Shown one piece after another: positions 28,618-37,979 of a stretch of 64,000 nt of DNA. The notes beneath the pieces were generated by a model. It was not told the DNA's origin, did not search any database, and saw only the letters and a program-made list of their open reading frames with translations. A program made the translations under genes and the position numbers. This DNA is from Campylobacter concisus (GTDB lineage Bacteria > Campylobacterota > Campylobacteria > Campylobacterales > Campylobacteraceae), in NCBI RefSeq assembly GCF_002913745.1, contig NZ_PPCG01000020.1, positions 22,641 through 86,640 of the forward strand, read 5' to 3'. Positions within the stretch are counted from its first letter, which is position 1. Each line of letters starts with the position of its first letter.

Positions 28618-29721
28618 ATGGAAAGAATATCAGACATTATAGAGTCAATTGCCAATGAGAAAAATTTAGAGATAGAAGATGTAAAAGAGCGCGTCATAAG
28701 AGCCTTGATAAACACTGCAAAAAGGGTTTATGGCGAAAATTATGAGTATGACGTGAGCATCGATGCAAATAAAAATTTAAAGCTTTATCAAAAAATTTCA
28801 ATCGTAGCAAACGACGATGAGAGGCTTGCTGAAGACAATGAGCACTTTTTAAGCTTAAAAGAGGCTAAAAAGATAGATAGTGGCGTAGAGATCGGCGATG
28901 AGCTCACTTACGAGCTAAGCCTTGATAACCTTGGCAGAACCGCAGCTCAAACGCTTCACAAAGAGCTTGAGTATCACATCCAGCGCCTAGTAGAAGAGAA
29001 AATTTTACAAAAATATAATGAGATGAGCGGTCACATGGTCTTTGGTCCAGTTGTAAGGGTCGATAACGATGAAAACACATTTATCGAGATAGACGAGCTT
29101 CGTGCCATCTTGCCACGTAAAAACCGCATAAAAGGCGAGAAATTTAAAGTAGGCGACGTGGTAAAAGCGGTCATTAGAAAGGTTTTTACAGATAAAAATT
29201 TAGGCATAAAGGTCGAACTTTCAAGGACATCACCTAAATTTCTTGAAGCGCTGCTAACTTCAGAGGTGCCTGAGATAAAAGATGGCGGCATCATTATCCA
29301 AGGAAGTGCGAGAATCCCTGGCGAAAGGGCTAAAGTAGCGCTCATCTCGACCACTCCAAATATCGATCCAGTCGGCGCAACGGTCGGCACAAAGGGCGTT
29401 AGGATAAATGCCGTAAGTAAAGAGCTTCATGGCGAGAGTATCGACGCGATCGAATACACCACAGAGCCAGCGATCTTGGTGGCTCGCGCTATGGCACCTG
29501 CGATCATCACATCTGTAAAGATCGAAGAAAATAAGGCGATCGTGACACTTGCAAGCGAACAAAAGAGTAAGGCGATCGGTAAAAATGGCATAAATATCCG
29601 CCTAGCAAGCATGCTAACTGGCTATGAGATCGAGCTAAATGAGCTTGGCTTAAAAACTAGTAGCAGCGGCGAAAATGGCGAAATGGTTAAAGACCTAAAA
29701 GCACTCTTTGGAGATAATTAA
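28618..29721 (+). CDS. nusA: Transcription termination/antitermination factor NusA
   Basis: NusA (367 residues) binds RNA polymerase and nascent RNA and modulates pausing and termination. It has the N-terminal polymerase-binding domain, an S1 domain (about 125-195, MVFGPVVRVDNDENTFIEI split) and two KH domains (VGTKGVRINAVSKEL and IGKNGINIRLASMLTGYEI). The acidic repeats of E. coli are absent, as is usual outside gammaproteobacteria. I use the ATG at 28618; the frame upstream of it reads through the promoter and leader. A GNAT gene overlaps its stop by one base. Confidence 0.95.
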   Translation: MERISDIIESIANEKNLEIEDVKERVIRALINTAKRVYGENYEYDVSIDANKNLKLYQKISIVANDDERLAEDNEHFLSLKEAKKIDSGVEIGDELTYELSLDNLGRTAAQTLHKELEYHIQRLVEEKILQKYNEMSGHMVFGPVVRVDNDENTFIEIDELRAILPRKNRIKGEKFKVGDVVKAVIRKVFTDKNLGIKVELSRTSPKFLEALLTSEVPEIKDGGIIIQGSARIPGERAKVALISTTPNIDPVGATVGTKGVRINAVSKELHGESIDAIEYTTEPAILVARAMAPAIITSVKIEENKAIVTLASEQKSKAIGKNGINIRLASMLTGYEIELNELGLKTSSSGENGEMVKDLKALFGDN

Positions 29722-30200
29722 TGAAATTTCAAATAAGAAAAGCAACGAGAGCCGATATAGATGTAATTTGCGAGCTTGTAAGAGAGCTTGCGAGCTATGA
29801 AAAGATGAGCGATCAAGTTACTTTTACAAATGAAATTTTTGCAGACTCCATCTTTAATAAAAATCACGCAAAAGCCCTTATTTGCGAGAGTGAGGGCAGG
29901 GCGATAGGATATGCTATCTATTTTTACACATTTTCCACATTTTTGGGGCTTGGCGGGATCTATCTTGAGGACATCTACGTCAAAAAAGAGTTTAGAAATC
30001 AAGGCATCGGCAAGGCATTTTTTAAATTTTTAGCTCAAATTTGCAAGGATGAAAATTTAAAAAGGCTTGAGTGGTGCTGCCTAAACTGGAATGAGCCAAG
30101 CATCAAATTTTATGAAAGCATGGGCGCTAATAATCAATCTCTTGAGTGGAGAACCTACCGCTTAGACGGCGAAAATTTAGAAAATTTATTAAATTTATAG
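29721..30200 (+). CDS. GNAT-family N-acetyltransferase
   Basis: A 159-residue acetyltransferase-like protein with motif A at EDIYVKKEFRNQGIGKAFFK (acetyl-CoA pyrophosphate loop R-N-Q-G-I-G-K) and motif B in WCCLNWNEPSIKFYESMGA. The sequence resembles diamine/thialysine acetyltransferases (YLEDIYV and NWNEPSI...FY are typical of that branch). Substrate is therefore plausibly a polyamine or lysine analogue but unproved. It starts on the last base of the nusA stop and is followed by a terminator. Confidence 0.85.
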   Translation: MKFQIRKATRADIDVICELVRELASYEKMSDQVTFTNEIFADSIFNKNHAKALICESEGRAIGYAIYFYTFSTFLGLGGIYLEDIYVKKEFRNQGIGKAFFKFLAQICKDENLKRLEWCCLNWNEPSIKFYESMGANNQSLEWRTYRLDGENLENLLNL

Positions 30201-30229
30201 CTTATTTTAAAAGTAGGGCAGTTAGTTAA

Positions 30230-30259
30230 AAGCTCAAATTTGCTTTGAAATTTGAGCTT
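30230..30259. terminator. Bidirectional terminator
   Basis: AAGCTCAAATTT at 30230 and AAATTTGAGCTT at 30248 form a perfect 12-bp stem with a 6-base loop between the GNAT gene and the convergent outer-membrane protein gene. Confidence 0.8.
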
Positions 30260-30267
30260 GTGAATTA

Positions 30268-30867
30268 TTAAAATTTATATGTATATCCCATATAAAGACC
30301 GACATTTGTCTCTTTTATTTTTGCATTATCATATTTTGCTATAGAGCGATATTTCGTTCTATCAGCTTTTAAACCAAACTCAACTGTATTGTTTTCATTT
30401 ATAGAGTATTCTGCACCAACTCTTGCACCTAGTATCCAGCCGTTCGTGCTAGCACTTTCCATCGGATTTTCAGCATCGCCACCTCTTAGTTTAAGCTTTG
30501 AAAAACCAGTGTAGCCACCAAGAACTAGTTTAAGATCTTTTGCTACGCTTGGAGTATAGTTAGCTCCAACTATAAATTTATGAGTTTTCCACTCAGCTAC
30601 GCTTTTATCTTCGTCATTTGCTGTTTTCTTAACTTTAAAATCATATATGTATGCTCCATAAACTCTAGCCACATCAAAGTCATAACCAGCTTTTATGCCA
30701 AGACCGGGTTGTGCTTTTTTAGCTTTTGATTTGCCATTGTCACTTTTTGCTGTTAAATTTGAGTTAAAAGAATAATCTCCTTCAAATCCTACAAAGGCTC
30801 CTTGAGCTAAAGCGACGGCACTAGCTAGGCTTAAACCTAAAGCAACTTTTAAAACTACATTTTTCAT
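30268..30867 (-). CDS. Small outer-membrane beta-barrel protein
   Basis: A 199-residue protein with a signal peptide (residues 1-22, cleavage after VALAQG or nearby). The rest alternates in strands of about ten residues: FVGFEGDYSF, LGIKAGYDFD, VGLYMGYTYKF. It ends in a C-terminal aromatic residue (YKF), the signal recognised by the BAM complex. About eight strands fit an OmpA/OmpX-like barrel. Function unknown. It has a good AAGGAG ribosome site and an AT-rich divergent promoter region shared with the small HTH gene, so that gene might regulate it (inference only). Confidence 0.8.
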   Translation of the reverse strand: MKNVVLKVALGLSLASAVALAQGAFVGFEGDYSFNSNLTAKSDNGKSKAKKAQPGLGIKAGYDFDVARVYGAYIYDFKVKKTANDEDKSVAEWKTHKFIVGANYTPSVAKDLKLVLGGYTGFSKLKLRGGDAENPMESASTNGWILGARVGAEYSINENNTVEFGLKADRTKYRSIAKYDNAKIKETNVGLYMGYTYKF

Positions 30868-31015
30868 TTTTACTCCTTATTTAAAAAATGTTACGTGGCT
30901 ATTTTAAATTTTCTTATATTAAATAAAATTTAAATATTCAATTAAAATAATAAAAAACATAAAATAATTCAATTGTTTTCTTATCAGAATAAAATTTATA
31001 AAATCACTCAAAAAG

Positions 31016-31021
31016 AAGGAG
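31016..31021 (+). promoter_or_regulatory. Ribosome binding site that selects a GTG start
   Basis: AAGGAG six bases before GTG at 31028. The next ATG (31037) would be 15 bases away, so the GTG is the better start for the small HTH protein. Confidence 0.65.
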
Positions 31022-31027
31022 TGTAAA

Positions 31028-31240
31028 GTGGCTAAGATGACAAAACGTGATATGGCTTATCATTTAGACGTTGATGTCGCAACGCTTTACAACTGGCGAA
31101 AACACAAGCCTAACCTTTATCGTATCGTGATGCTTGGATTTAAATTTGACGAGCTTATCGAGCAGAGCAAAAAGACTTGCAACGAGCTTTGCGAATATGA
31201 AAATTTAATCAATCAAGATATAGAAAAATTTAGTAAATAA
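31028..31240 (+). CDS. Small helix-turn-helix protein
   Basis: A 70-residue cytosolic protein. Residues 6-30 read as an HTH (RDMAYHLDVDVATLYNWRKH): a first helix, turn, then a recognition helix with the TLYNWRK pattern of Xre/MerR-like or transposase-like DNA-binding domains. The rest is a helix with two cysteines (CNELCEY). No metabolite domain is present. It is divergent from the outer-membrane barrel gene across 160 AT-rich bases, so local regulation is possible. Confidence 0.7.
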   Translation: MAKMTKRDMAYHLDVDVATLYNWRKHKPNLYRIVMLGFKFDELIEQSKKTCNELCEYENLINQDIEKFSK

Positions 31241-31371
31241 TCGTAATCTTTCTTATAACTGCAAGTGCTAGAAAATTCAAAATTTTTAAGATATTTTTGG
31301 CTAGAAAAGCTAGAGTTTATATTTTAAGTAAAAATTTGAGCTCAAAGCAAGGGCTTCAAGCTCAGTTGAAT

Positions 31372-32715
31372 TTACTCGTTTAGGATAGAGAGAAGCTCTT
31401 TGTTGTCTTTTGTTTTTAGCATTTTTGCGTATAAGAATTTAAGCGCTTCGACGTCGTCCATTGTCGCGATCGCAGAGCGGATAGCCCAAATTTTTTGAAG
31501 CTCGTCAGGTTTTTGAAGTAGCTCTTCTTTTCTGGTGCCTGATTTTAGCACGTTGATAGCTGGGTAAATTCTGCGGTCTGAGATGTTGCGGTCAAGCACG
31601 ATCTCGCTGTTTCCAGTGCCTTTAAACTCTTCAAATATCACTTCATCCATGCGTGAGCCAGTGTCAATAAGAGCAGTTGCGATGATGGTTAGAGAGCCGC
31701 CGTGCTCGATGTTTCTAGCTGCGCCAAAGAAGCGTTTTGGCTTGTGAAGTGCGTTTGCGTCCACGCCGCCTGTTAGCACCTTGCCGCTTGGTGGGGTTAC
31801 TGTGTTGTAGGCGCGTGCTAGACGGGTTATGCTATCAAGCAAGATGATGACGTCTTTGCCCATTTCAACTAGACGTTTTGCCTTTTCGATGACTAGCTCT
31901 GCTACGCGGACGTGGTTAAGCGCTGGCAGGTCAAATGTCGAGCTAAATACCTCGCCTTTTACGCAGCGCTGCATGTCGGTAACTTCTTCTGGTCTCTCGT
32001 CAACCAAAAGCACCATTAGCTGGGCTTCTGGGTGATTTTTAGCGATGCCATGAGCTAGCTCTTTCATAAGCTCAGTTTTACCACTTCTTGGAGGTGCGAC
32101 GATGAGGCCACGCTGACCCTTGCCAATAGGCGTGAAAAGGTCAAGCACACGGCCCGTTAGCTTCATCGGATCATACTCTAAATTTAGCTTTTCAGTTGGG
32201 AAAAGTGGGGTTAAGTTGTCAAAGAGTGGCCTCTCTTTTGCGTCTGCTAGAGGCATGTAGTTTACCGCCTCGATCTTTAAAAGGGCGTAGTATTTTTCTT
32301 GATCTTTTGGCTCTCTTACTTGGCCAGTGATGATGTCGCCCACACGAAGTGCAAATTTGCGGATCTGCGAGTTTGAAACATAAGCGTCGTTTGAGCTGTC
32401 GCTTAAATTTGCATCAACAGCCCTTAAAAAGCCGTAGCCCTCGTTTGTGATCTCTAAAATTCCAGTAAATAGTATAAAGCCGCCTTGTTTTGTCTGGGTT
32501 TTTAGTATCTCAAATATCAAATCCTGCCTGCGAAATTCGCGTGGATTTTCGACGCCAACGCCATTTGCGATCTGCACTAGTTCATCTAAGCTAAGCGTTC
32601 TTAGCTCTTCGATCTTGTGTCCATCGACTGGTACGTGAGTTCTTGATGCTTGATGTTTTTTTGTAGTTTTTGCGCTTTGAGCAGCACTTTGCTCGGTTTG
32701 GTTGTTGTTTTCCAT
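31372..32715 (-). CDS. rho: Transcription termination factor Rho
   Basis: Rho (447 residues) is the hexameric RNA-dependent ATPase that ends transcription at unstructured C-rich RNA. An N-terminal extension of about 30 residues is Q/T/K-rich; the Rho-N domain and CSD RNA-binding domain ([20 protein letters not shown], about 76-95) follow; the ATPase has Walker [10 protein letters not shown] and Walker [11 protein letters not shown], plus the Q/R-loop region in TGGVDANAL. It sits next to ccoI-ccoS and dnaX as in other Campylobacter. Confidence 0.96.
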   Translation of the reverse strand: MENNNQTEQSAAQSAKTTKKHQASRTHVPVDGHKIEELRTLSLDELVQIANGVGVENPREFRRQDLIFEILKTQTKQGGFILFTGILEITNEGYGFLRAVDANLSDSSNDAYVSNSQIRKFALRVGDIITGQVREPKDQEKYYALLKIEAVNYMPLADAKERPLFDNLTPLFPTEKLNLEYDPMKLTGRVLDLFTPIGKGQRGLIVAPPRSGKTELMKELAHGIAKNHPEAQLMVLLVDERPEEVTDMQRCVKGEVFSSTFDLPALNHVRVAELVIEKAKRLVEMGKDVIILLDSITRLARAYNTVTPPSGKVLTGGVDANALHKPKRFFGAARNIEHGGSLTIIATALIDTGSRMDEVIFEEFKGTGNSEIVLDRNISDRRIYPAINVLKSGTRKEELLQKPDELQKIWAIRSAIATMDDVEALKFLYAKMLKTKDNKELLSILNE

Positions 32716-32859
32716 TTTTCCTCTTTAAATGCGGGGATAAGATTGCAGAATTTCTAAGTTTCAAAAGTTTTTTGAAAGTTTTGGCATTTTATAAAAATAA
32801 AACTTTGTTGTCAAGAAATGGCATAAAATAAAATTTTTGCTCAAAGATGGTTCATTTGC

Positions 32860-32865
32860 TATAAT
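32860..32865 (+). promoter_or_regulatory. Promoter -10 box upstream of ccoI
   Basis: TATAAT in TTTGCTATAATCTCG, in the 288-bp divergent rho/ccoI gap. The leader to the ATG at 33004 would be about 130 nt and contains an inverted repeat. Confidence 0.55.
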
Positions 32866-32902
32866 CTCGCCATTTTATAAGGATAATAAAAGAAGAAATT
32901 TG

Positions 32903-32955
32903 TGCCTATTTTTTGCAGTTTGTCTGCTTCAAATTTATATGGTGCGTAATAGGCA
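32903..32955 (+). repeat. Inverted repeat in the ccoI leader
   Basis: TGCCTATT at 32903 and AATAGGCA at 32948 are perfect inverted copies 37 bases apart, between the -10 box and the ccoI start. They could pair in the mRNA leader or bind a dimeric regulator. Confidence 0.4.
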
Positions 32956-33003
32956 TGTGATGCAATAATATTGGTAAAAAATTTTAGATAGAAGAAAGTA
33001 AAA

Positions 33004-35385
33004 ATGCCACAAAGTAGATGTGCTCATTGTAGATCAATATTTGATGAAAGCGTGATGATAGAGGCTAAGGGCGGGCTCAAGTTTTGCTGTGTTGGCTGCA
33101 AAGGTGTCTATGAAATTTTAAATGAAAGTGGTCTTGGCGAGTTTTATGAACGACTTGGCAAAAACACGCTAAATCCTGCAAGTAGCGGTGCAAACGTCAA
33201 AAATTTAGCGGCAAATTTTAGCGAGCTAGTGACAAAAGAGGGCGAGTTTTCTAAAATTTCACTTCTCATTGACGGCATAACCTGCTCAGCGTGCATCTGG
33301 CTGCTTGAAAAGGCGCTTTTTAGCCTGCCTGGTATCTTAGAGGTAAATATCAACTCGCTTAGCCAAAAGGCGGTCATCGTTTACGATGAGCAAGAGCTTT
33401 TGGTGGAGCAAATAATTGAGAAAATTTACGCCGTTGGCTACACTCCAAAGGCCTACGCAGCGAGCCAAAAAGAGGATGAACTAGTCAAAAAAAGGCGAAA
33501 TTTCTACGCAAAAGCGCTTGTTGGCGTCTTTGCCACGATGAATATCATGTGGCTAGCGATCGCGCAGTATGGCGGCTACTTTAGCGGTATCAGAAGCGAC
33601 GTGAAGGACCTGCTAAGCTTCGCGCAGTTTGTGCTGGCAACGCCAGTGCTTTTCTACACTGGCAGCGAGTTTTTTAAAGGGGCGAAGATCGCCATTAAAA
33701 ACGCCTCGCCAAATATGGACCTGCTCGTTATCACAGGGGCTAGCATAACATATATCTACTCGATCTTTGCGATGCTTACAAGAAGTGGTGAGAGCTATTT
33801 TGACTCGGTAGCGATGATCATAACCTTTGTTTTTATCGGTAAATTTTTAGAAATTTTAGGCAAGAAAAAGGCGCTTGAGACTTCAAATTTCTTAAGTGAT
33901 ATGTTGCTTGCAAAAGTGTGCGTTTTAGAGGATGGCAAGGACGTTTTAAAAGAGCCAAAGGATGTAAATTTAGGCGAAAAGATCGTGCTTAGATCGGGCG
34001 AGAGGGCGCTACTTGATGGGGTGGTGCTTAGCGGTGAGGCGAGCGTGGACAGCTCAAGCCTAACAGGCGAAAGCTTGCCACTTTTGCTAAGCTGTGGCGG
34101 CGAGGTCAAAAGTGGCGTCGTCTGTCTAAACGGGCAGATCGTCTATGAGGCAAGGCAAATTTTTAAAAACTCATATCTTAATAAGCTTATAAATTTACTC
34201 CAAAACGCAGAGCTAAAAAAGCCAAATATCGAGCTAGCAGTCAATAAAATCGCCTCGAAATTCTCTCTTGGTGTGCTAACTCTGGCATTTTTCACATTTT
34301 GGTTTTGGTATTTTAAATTTAGCTTTTCAGAAGCGGTAGTAACGGCTGTGAGCGTCATCGTGATCGCTTGCCCTTGTGCGCTTGCCCTTGCCACGCCAGT
34401 TAGCAGCGTTTGCGCCCTTGGGGTTGCCTTTAAAAACAATGTGCTTTTTAAGGAGGCTAAATTTTTTGAAAGCCTTGCAAAGTGCGATGTGGCAGTGTTT
34501 GACAAGACTGGGACGCTCACAAAGGCTAAATTTGAAGTTGGCGAGTTTTTTATAAAAGAGGGCGTGAGTATAGATAAAATTTACTCGCTTTGCCTTATCT
34601 CAAACCACCAAATAAGCGTGGCGGTAGCTGAGTTTTTAAAGCAAAAGGGTGCAAAAAAAGTCGAGCTTGAAAATGCAAATTTAAGCGTGGCAAAGGGAGT
34701 TAGCGCTGATATTTTGGGTGAGCGTTTTGTGGCTGGAAGTAGGCGCTTTTTGGCTGAAAATGGGGTGAAATTTGAAGAGAACGAAGAAAATGTGAGCTTT
34801 TTTGTGGGCAAGCAGGGCGAGCTGGTGGCTAAATTTTACCTAAAAGATAGCGTAAAGCCTGAGGCAAAGGCTTTGATGGACGAGCTAAAGAGCGTTCGCA
34901 TGAAGGTGTGTATCCTAAGTGGCGACGTGCAAAATGTGGTAAAAAATGTGGCAGATGAGCTTGGCGTGAGCGAGTTTGGAGCAGGGATGCTACCTGATGA
35001 AAAGGCTAAATTTATAGCCGGTCTTAAGCAGCAGGGCAAAAAGGTGCTGATGGTGGGGGATGGCATAAACGACGCAGCCGCGCTTAGCCTTGCTCACGTG
35101 GCTATTTGCATGGGAAGTGGCGCTGCGGTGAGCTTAGAGAAAAGTGACGTGGTGCTACTTGATGATAGCCTGCAAAGCCTTGCAAAAGCGGTGAAAATTT
35201 CAAAATTTACTTATAAAACGATAAAGCAAAATTTACTCTTTTGCCTGCTTTATAACGCACTTAGCCTGCCATTTGCCGTGTGTGGCTACGTCATGCCGTT
35301 ATTTGCTGCGCTTTTCATGTCGGCAAGCTCGCTAAGCGTCATACTAAACTCGCTTTTTATAGTTAGAAAATTTAAGGACAAATAG
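33004..35385 (+). CDS. ccoI: cbb3 oxidase assembly copper P-type ATPase CcoI/FixI
   Basis: A 793-residue P1B-type ATPase that exports Cu(I) for assembly of the cbb3 cytochrome c oxidase. It starts with the FixI/CcoI-specific cysteine region (CAHC, then CCVGCKGVYEIL), followed by an HMA domain with CSAC. Membrane helices surround the CPC metal site at 456-458 (ACPCALALATP); the phosphorylated Asp is D500 in DKTGTLT; the hinge is MVGDGINDAAAL. The N-terminal domain and the ccoS gene right behind it separate it from a plain CopA detoxification pump. Confidence 0.93.
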   Translation: MPQSRCAHCRSIFDESVMIEAKGGLKFCCVGCKGVYEILNESGLGEFYERLGKNTLNPASSGANVKNLAANFSELVTKEGEFSKISLLIDGITCSACIWLLEKALFSLPGILEVNINSLSQKAVIVYDEQELLVEQIIEKIYAVGYTPKAYAASQKEDELVKKRRNFYAKALVGVFATMNIMWLAIAQYGGYFSGIRSDVKDLLSFAQFVLATPVLFYTGSEFFKGAKIAIKNASPNMDLLVITGASITYIYSIFAMLTRSGESYFDSVAMIITFVFIGKFLEILGKKKALETSNFLSDMLLAKVCVLEDGKDVLKEPKDVNLGEKIVLRSGERALLDGVVLSGEASVDSSSLTGESLPLLLSCGGEVKSGVVCLNGQIVYEARQIFKNSYLNKLINLLQNAELKKPNIELAVNKIASKFSLGVLTLAFFTFWFWYFKFSFSEAVVTAVSVIVIACPCALALATPVSSVCALGVAFKNNVLFKEAKFFESLAKCDVAVFDKTGTLTKAKFEVGEFFIKEGVSIDKIYSLCLISNHQISVAVAEFLKQKGAKKVELENANLSVAKGVSADILGERFVAGSRRFLAENGVKFEENEENVSFFVGKQGELVAKFYLKDSVKPEAKALMDELKSVRMKVCILSGDVQNVVKNVADELGVSEFGAGMLPDEKAKFIAGLKQQGKKVLMVGDGINDAAALSLAHVAICMGSGAAVSLEKSDVVLLDDSLQSLAKAVKISKFTYKTIKQNLLFCLLYNALSLPFAVCGYVMPLFAALFMSASSLSVILNSLFIVRKFKDK

Positions 35386-35654
35386 TGGATACAACGACTC
35401 TTGCGATGCTTGTTTTTATCTCGGTTTTGATGGGGGCGGCATTGCTTTTTGGCGTGCTTTGGGGGATAAAAAATAGGCAGTTTGAAGACTACCGCAAATT
35501 TTTAGACGGAGCGAATTTGGACGATGAAGATGCGCTAAATGAAGCTTATGCGCTCGAACTTCGCAAAAAAGAGGCTCTAAAAAAGAGGCTAGAAGCTAGC
35601 AAAAATGATCATGAAAGCAAGGGCGAGCATGATGAGGCCGACAAAAAACTCTAA
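35385..35654 (+). CDS. ccoS: cbb3-type cytochrome oxidase assembly protein CcoS
   Basis: An 89-residue small membrane protein with one helix at about 5-28 and the CcoS-like segment LFGVLWGIKNRQFEDYRK, then a charged tail. CcoS is needed for cofactor insertion into cbb3 oxidase. It starts with GTG in a TAGTG overlap with the ccoI stop, so the two are coupled. The last 66 bases overlap the 3' end of the convergent LysE-family gene, so the C-terminal tail is encoded antisense to that gene. Confidence 0.88.
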   Translation: MDTTTLAMLVFISVLMGAALLFGVLWGIKNRQFEDYRKFLDGANLDDEDALNEAYALELRKKEALKKRLEASKNDHESKGEHDEADKKL

Positions 35655-36236
35655 AATTTTCCAAGAGATGGGCCTTGCAAAAATGGGCGCTAAAAACCTA
35701 GCCAGATAGCCAAGTGTAAAGAAAAAACAAAATGAGGCAAGGCAGGCTCCCACGCCAAATATCAAATTTTCATCTTTAAATTTAGTAGAAACAGAGCCTA
35801 TTAGGATCATCGTATCAAGATAGACGTGAGGATTTAGCCAAGTAAATGCGAGCGTTAAAAGGATATTTTTCTTTAAATTTGATCTGGCGTTTTCGCCGCT
35901 GGTATCCATGCTAAGGTCCTTAAAAAAGCACGTGTGAAAGCTCTTTAGCGCGTAAAATAGTAAAAATAAAAAGCCACCATATAGGGCGATTTCCTTGATG
36001 ATGGGGAAGTTTTGCACGAGGCTACCAAGCCCAAAAACTCCTGCAAAGATCAAGAGGGCGTCGCTAATAACGCAAATGAGGCAGATGATAAAGATATTTT
36101 CTCTTTTGATGCCCTGTTTTAGCACAAATGTGTTTTGCGCGCCAATGGCTAAAATGAGCGATAAAGAGGTGAAAAATCCAGACAAAAATGCTTGCAAATT
36201 TATCCTTCTAGCTAAAGTTTGGCTTAAATTTAGCAA
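35589..36236 (-). CDS. LysE/ArgO-family amino-acid exporter
   Basis: A 215-residue integral membrane protein with about six helices. The LysE signature is visible near residues 20-47: ILAIGAQNTFVLKQGIKREN, then CVISDALLIFAGVFGLG; the second conserved block is LTLAFTWLNPHVYLDT. The family exports basic amino acids; the AQNTFVLKQGI pattern is closest to the ArgO/LysE branch. Its 3' end overlaps ccoS by 66 bases in antisense. It is divergent from dnaX. Confidence 0.85.
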   Translation of the reverse strand: MLNLSQTLARRINLQAFLSGFFTSLSLILAIGAQNTFVLKQGIKRENIFIICLICVISDALLIFAGVFGLGSLVQNFPIIKEIALYGGFLFLLFYALKSFHTCFFKDLSMDTSGENARSNLKKNILLTLAFTWLNPHVYLDTMILIGSVSTKFKDENLIFGVGACLASFCFFFTLGYLARFLAPIFARPISWKILEFFVGLIMLALAFMIIFASF

Positions 36237-36314
36237 AATTTAACTTTATCATAACCATAAATTTATGCCTTTTTTTATAAAATCTGCAAATTAAAATTGC
36301 AAAAAGGAAAGCAG

Positions 36315-37979
36315 TTGCAAGCACTAGCCCTAAAATATCGACCAAAAAATTTTGACGAGCTCATCGGACAAGAAGCCGTAAGCAAGAGCCTAACCCACGC
36401 ACTTGACGAAAACAGAGTGAGCCATGCCTATTTATTTTCAGGACTTAGGGGAAGCGGCAAGACATCGAGTGCTAGGATATTTGCAAAGGCTTTGGTCTGC
36501 GAGAAAGGGCCAACTTCTAGGCCTTGTGAGGTCTGTGCGCAGTGCGTGATGGCAAACGAGTCGCGCCACATGGACATCATCGAGATGGACGCAGCTAGCC
36601 ATAGAAAGATCGACGACATAAGGGAGCTCATCGAGCAGACAAAATACGCTCCTACGGCTGCTAGATATAAAATTTTTATCATCGACGAAGTGCATATGCT
36701 AACAAAAGAGGCGTTTAATGCCCTTCTTAAAACGCTCGAAGAGCCGCCAAGCTATGTTAAATTTATCTTAGCGACCACTGATCCGCTCAAGCTTCCAACG
36801 ACGGTGCTTTCAAGGACGCAACATTTTAGATTTAAGCAAATCAGCAGATATGAGATCGTAAAACATCTTGAATTTATCCTTAGTAAAGAGGGCGTGAGCT
36901 ACGAGAGGGAGGCGCTTGAGATACTAGCTAGAAGCGGCGGCGGCTCGCTAAGAGATACGCTAACGCTGCTTGATCAAGCTATCATTTATGGCGCTAGTAA
37001 TATCACAAAATCAAGCGTGGCAGCGATGCTCGGACTTCTTGATCCAAGTAGGATCGAGCAGATCATTGAGCACGTCGCAAATGCCGATAAAAACGCCATT
37101 AGAGTGCTTGTGACCGAGCTTGAGACCTATGAGCCAGAGATGATCATAGATGAAATTTTGGCAAATTTAAAGCAGAGATTTTTAGATAACGACCCAAAAT
37201 TTTCACTTCTTATATATGAGAGATTTTTTAGGATTTTGGCGCAGGCAAAGTCGATGCTAAGCGTATCAAGCGACAATGGCTTTGTGCTGATGCTTATGCT
37301 CTTTATGATGATAGAGGCGCTAAATCTGCAAGATATCGATGAAGCCATAAAGCTTGCTAAGAGCGAGCCTAGCGTGGCTGTGATCGAGCCAAAAGCTGGC
37401 GTGAGTGAGCAAATTTTAGCCATAAAAGAAGCGCCAAAGACGCCATACGAGCAGTTTGTGGCAAAAATTTATGATAGAAGTTTTGAGCTTGGTGAAATTT
37501 TTAAAAATCACATAAGTTTTAGCTTTTTAAATGAAAATGAGCTTGGGCTAATCGTAAATGCAACTGGCGATGAGTTGGCTTTTTTCAAAAAAAGCTGGGG
37601 CGTAATGCATGAAATTTTACATACAATTTTTGGTAAAAAAATAAAGATCGTAAATGCTAAAACCCAAGCTCCTGCCCCAAAGCCAGAGCCTCAAACTAAG
37701 TCACAAGAGCCACAGGATAAATATAGCTACCTTGACGATGAGATCGCCAAGATAAAGGCTAGGCAGCAAGACGAGCAAAAAGATGAGCCAGCAAGCAAGC
37801 CAGAGGTAATGCCTGAAACTAAGGTAAATACGCTATCTCAGCCGCGAAATGACTTTGCAAAAGAGCTAATGTCGCTAAGTCAGAGCAAAAGCCCAGAGGA
37901 GCTTAAAAAGCAAAGAGAAGAGGGCGTGATAAAAGAGGCAAATAGGCTCTTTGGGCAGCCTGAAGTGCAAAATAGTTAG
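36315..37979 (+). CDS. dnaX: DNA polymerase III subunit tau/gamma
   Basis: DnaX (554 residues) is the clamp-loader ATPase. Walker A is GLRGSGKTSSA near 42-52; the zinc module has CEVCAQC; Walker B is IFIIDEVHML, then LLKTLEEPP and the SRC-like sensor TVLSRTQHFRF. Domain III ends near 350, followed by a specific tail. I start it at the TTG at 36315 because AAGGAAAG precedes it at the right distance and the protein then begins LQALALKYRPKNF; a TTG at 36297 lacks a ribosome site. An A7 run at codon 441 could support slippage to a short gamma form. Confidence 0.94.
   Translation: MQALALKYRPKNFDELIGQEAVSKSLTHALDENRVSHAYLFSGLRGSGKTSSARIFAKALVCEKGPTSRPCEVCAQCVMANESRHMDIIEMDAASHRKIDDIRELIEQTKYAPTAARYKIFIIDEVHMLTKEAFNALLKTLEEPPSYVKFILATTDPLKLPTTVLSRTQHFRFKQISRYEIVKHLEFILSKEGVSYEREALEILARSGGGSLRDTLTLLDQAIIYGASNITKSSVAAMLGLLDPSRIEQIIEHVANADKNAIRVLVTELETYEPEMIIDEILANLKQRFLDNDPKFSLLIYERFFRILAQAKSMLSVSSDNGFVLMLMLFMMIEALNLQDIDEAIKLAKSEPSVAVIEPKAGVSEQILAIKEAPKTPYEQFVAKIYDRSFELGEIFKNHISFSFLNENELGLIVNATGDELAFFKKSWGVMHEILHTIFGKKIKIVNAKTQAPAPKPEPQTKSQEPQDKYSYLDDEIAKIKARQQDEQKDEPASKPEVMPETKVNTLSQPRNDFAKELMSLSQSKSPEELKKQREEGVIKEANRLFGQPEVQNS

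Noticed and set aside
31337..31371. Terminator after rho
   Set aside because: TTGAGCT and AAGCTCA arms are short with mismatches and no clear T-run on the minus strand.
32881..32947. 15-codon leader peptide (GTG at 32902) before ccoI
   Set aside because: Weak ribosome site and no regulatory codon run; not enough evidence to call an attenuator peptide.
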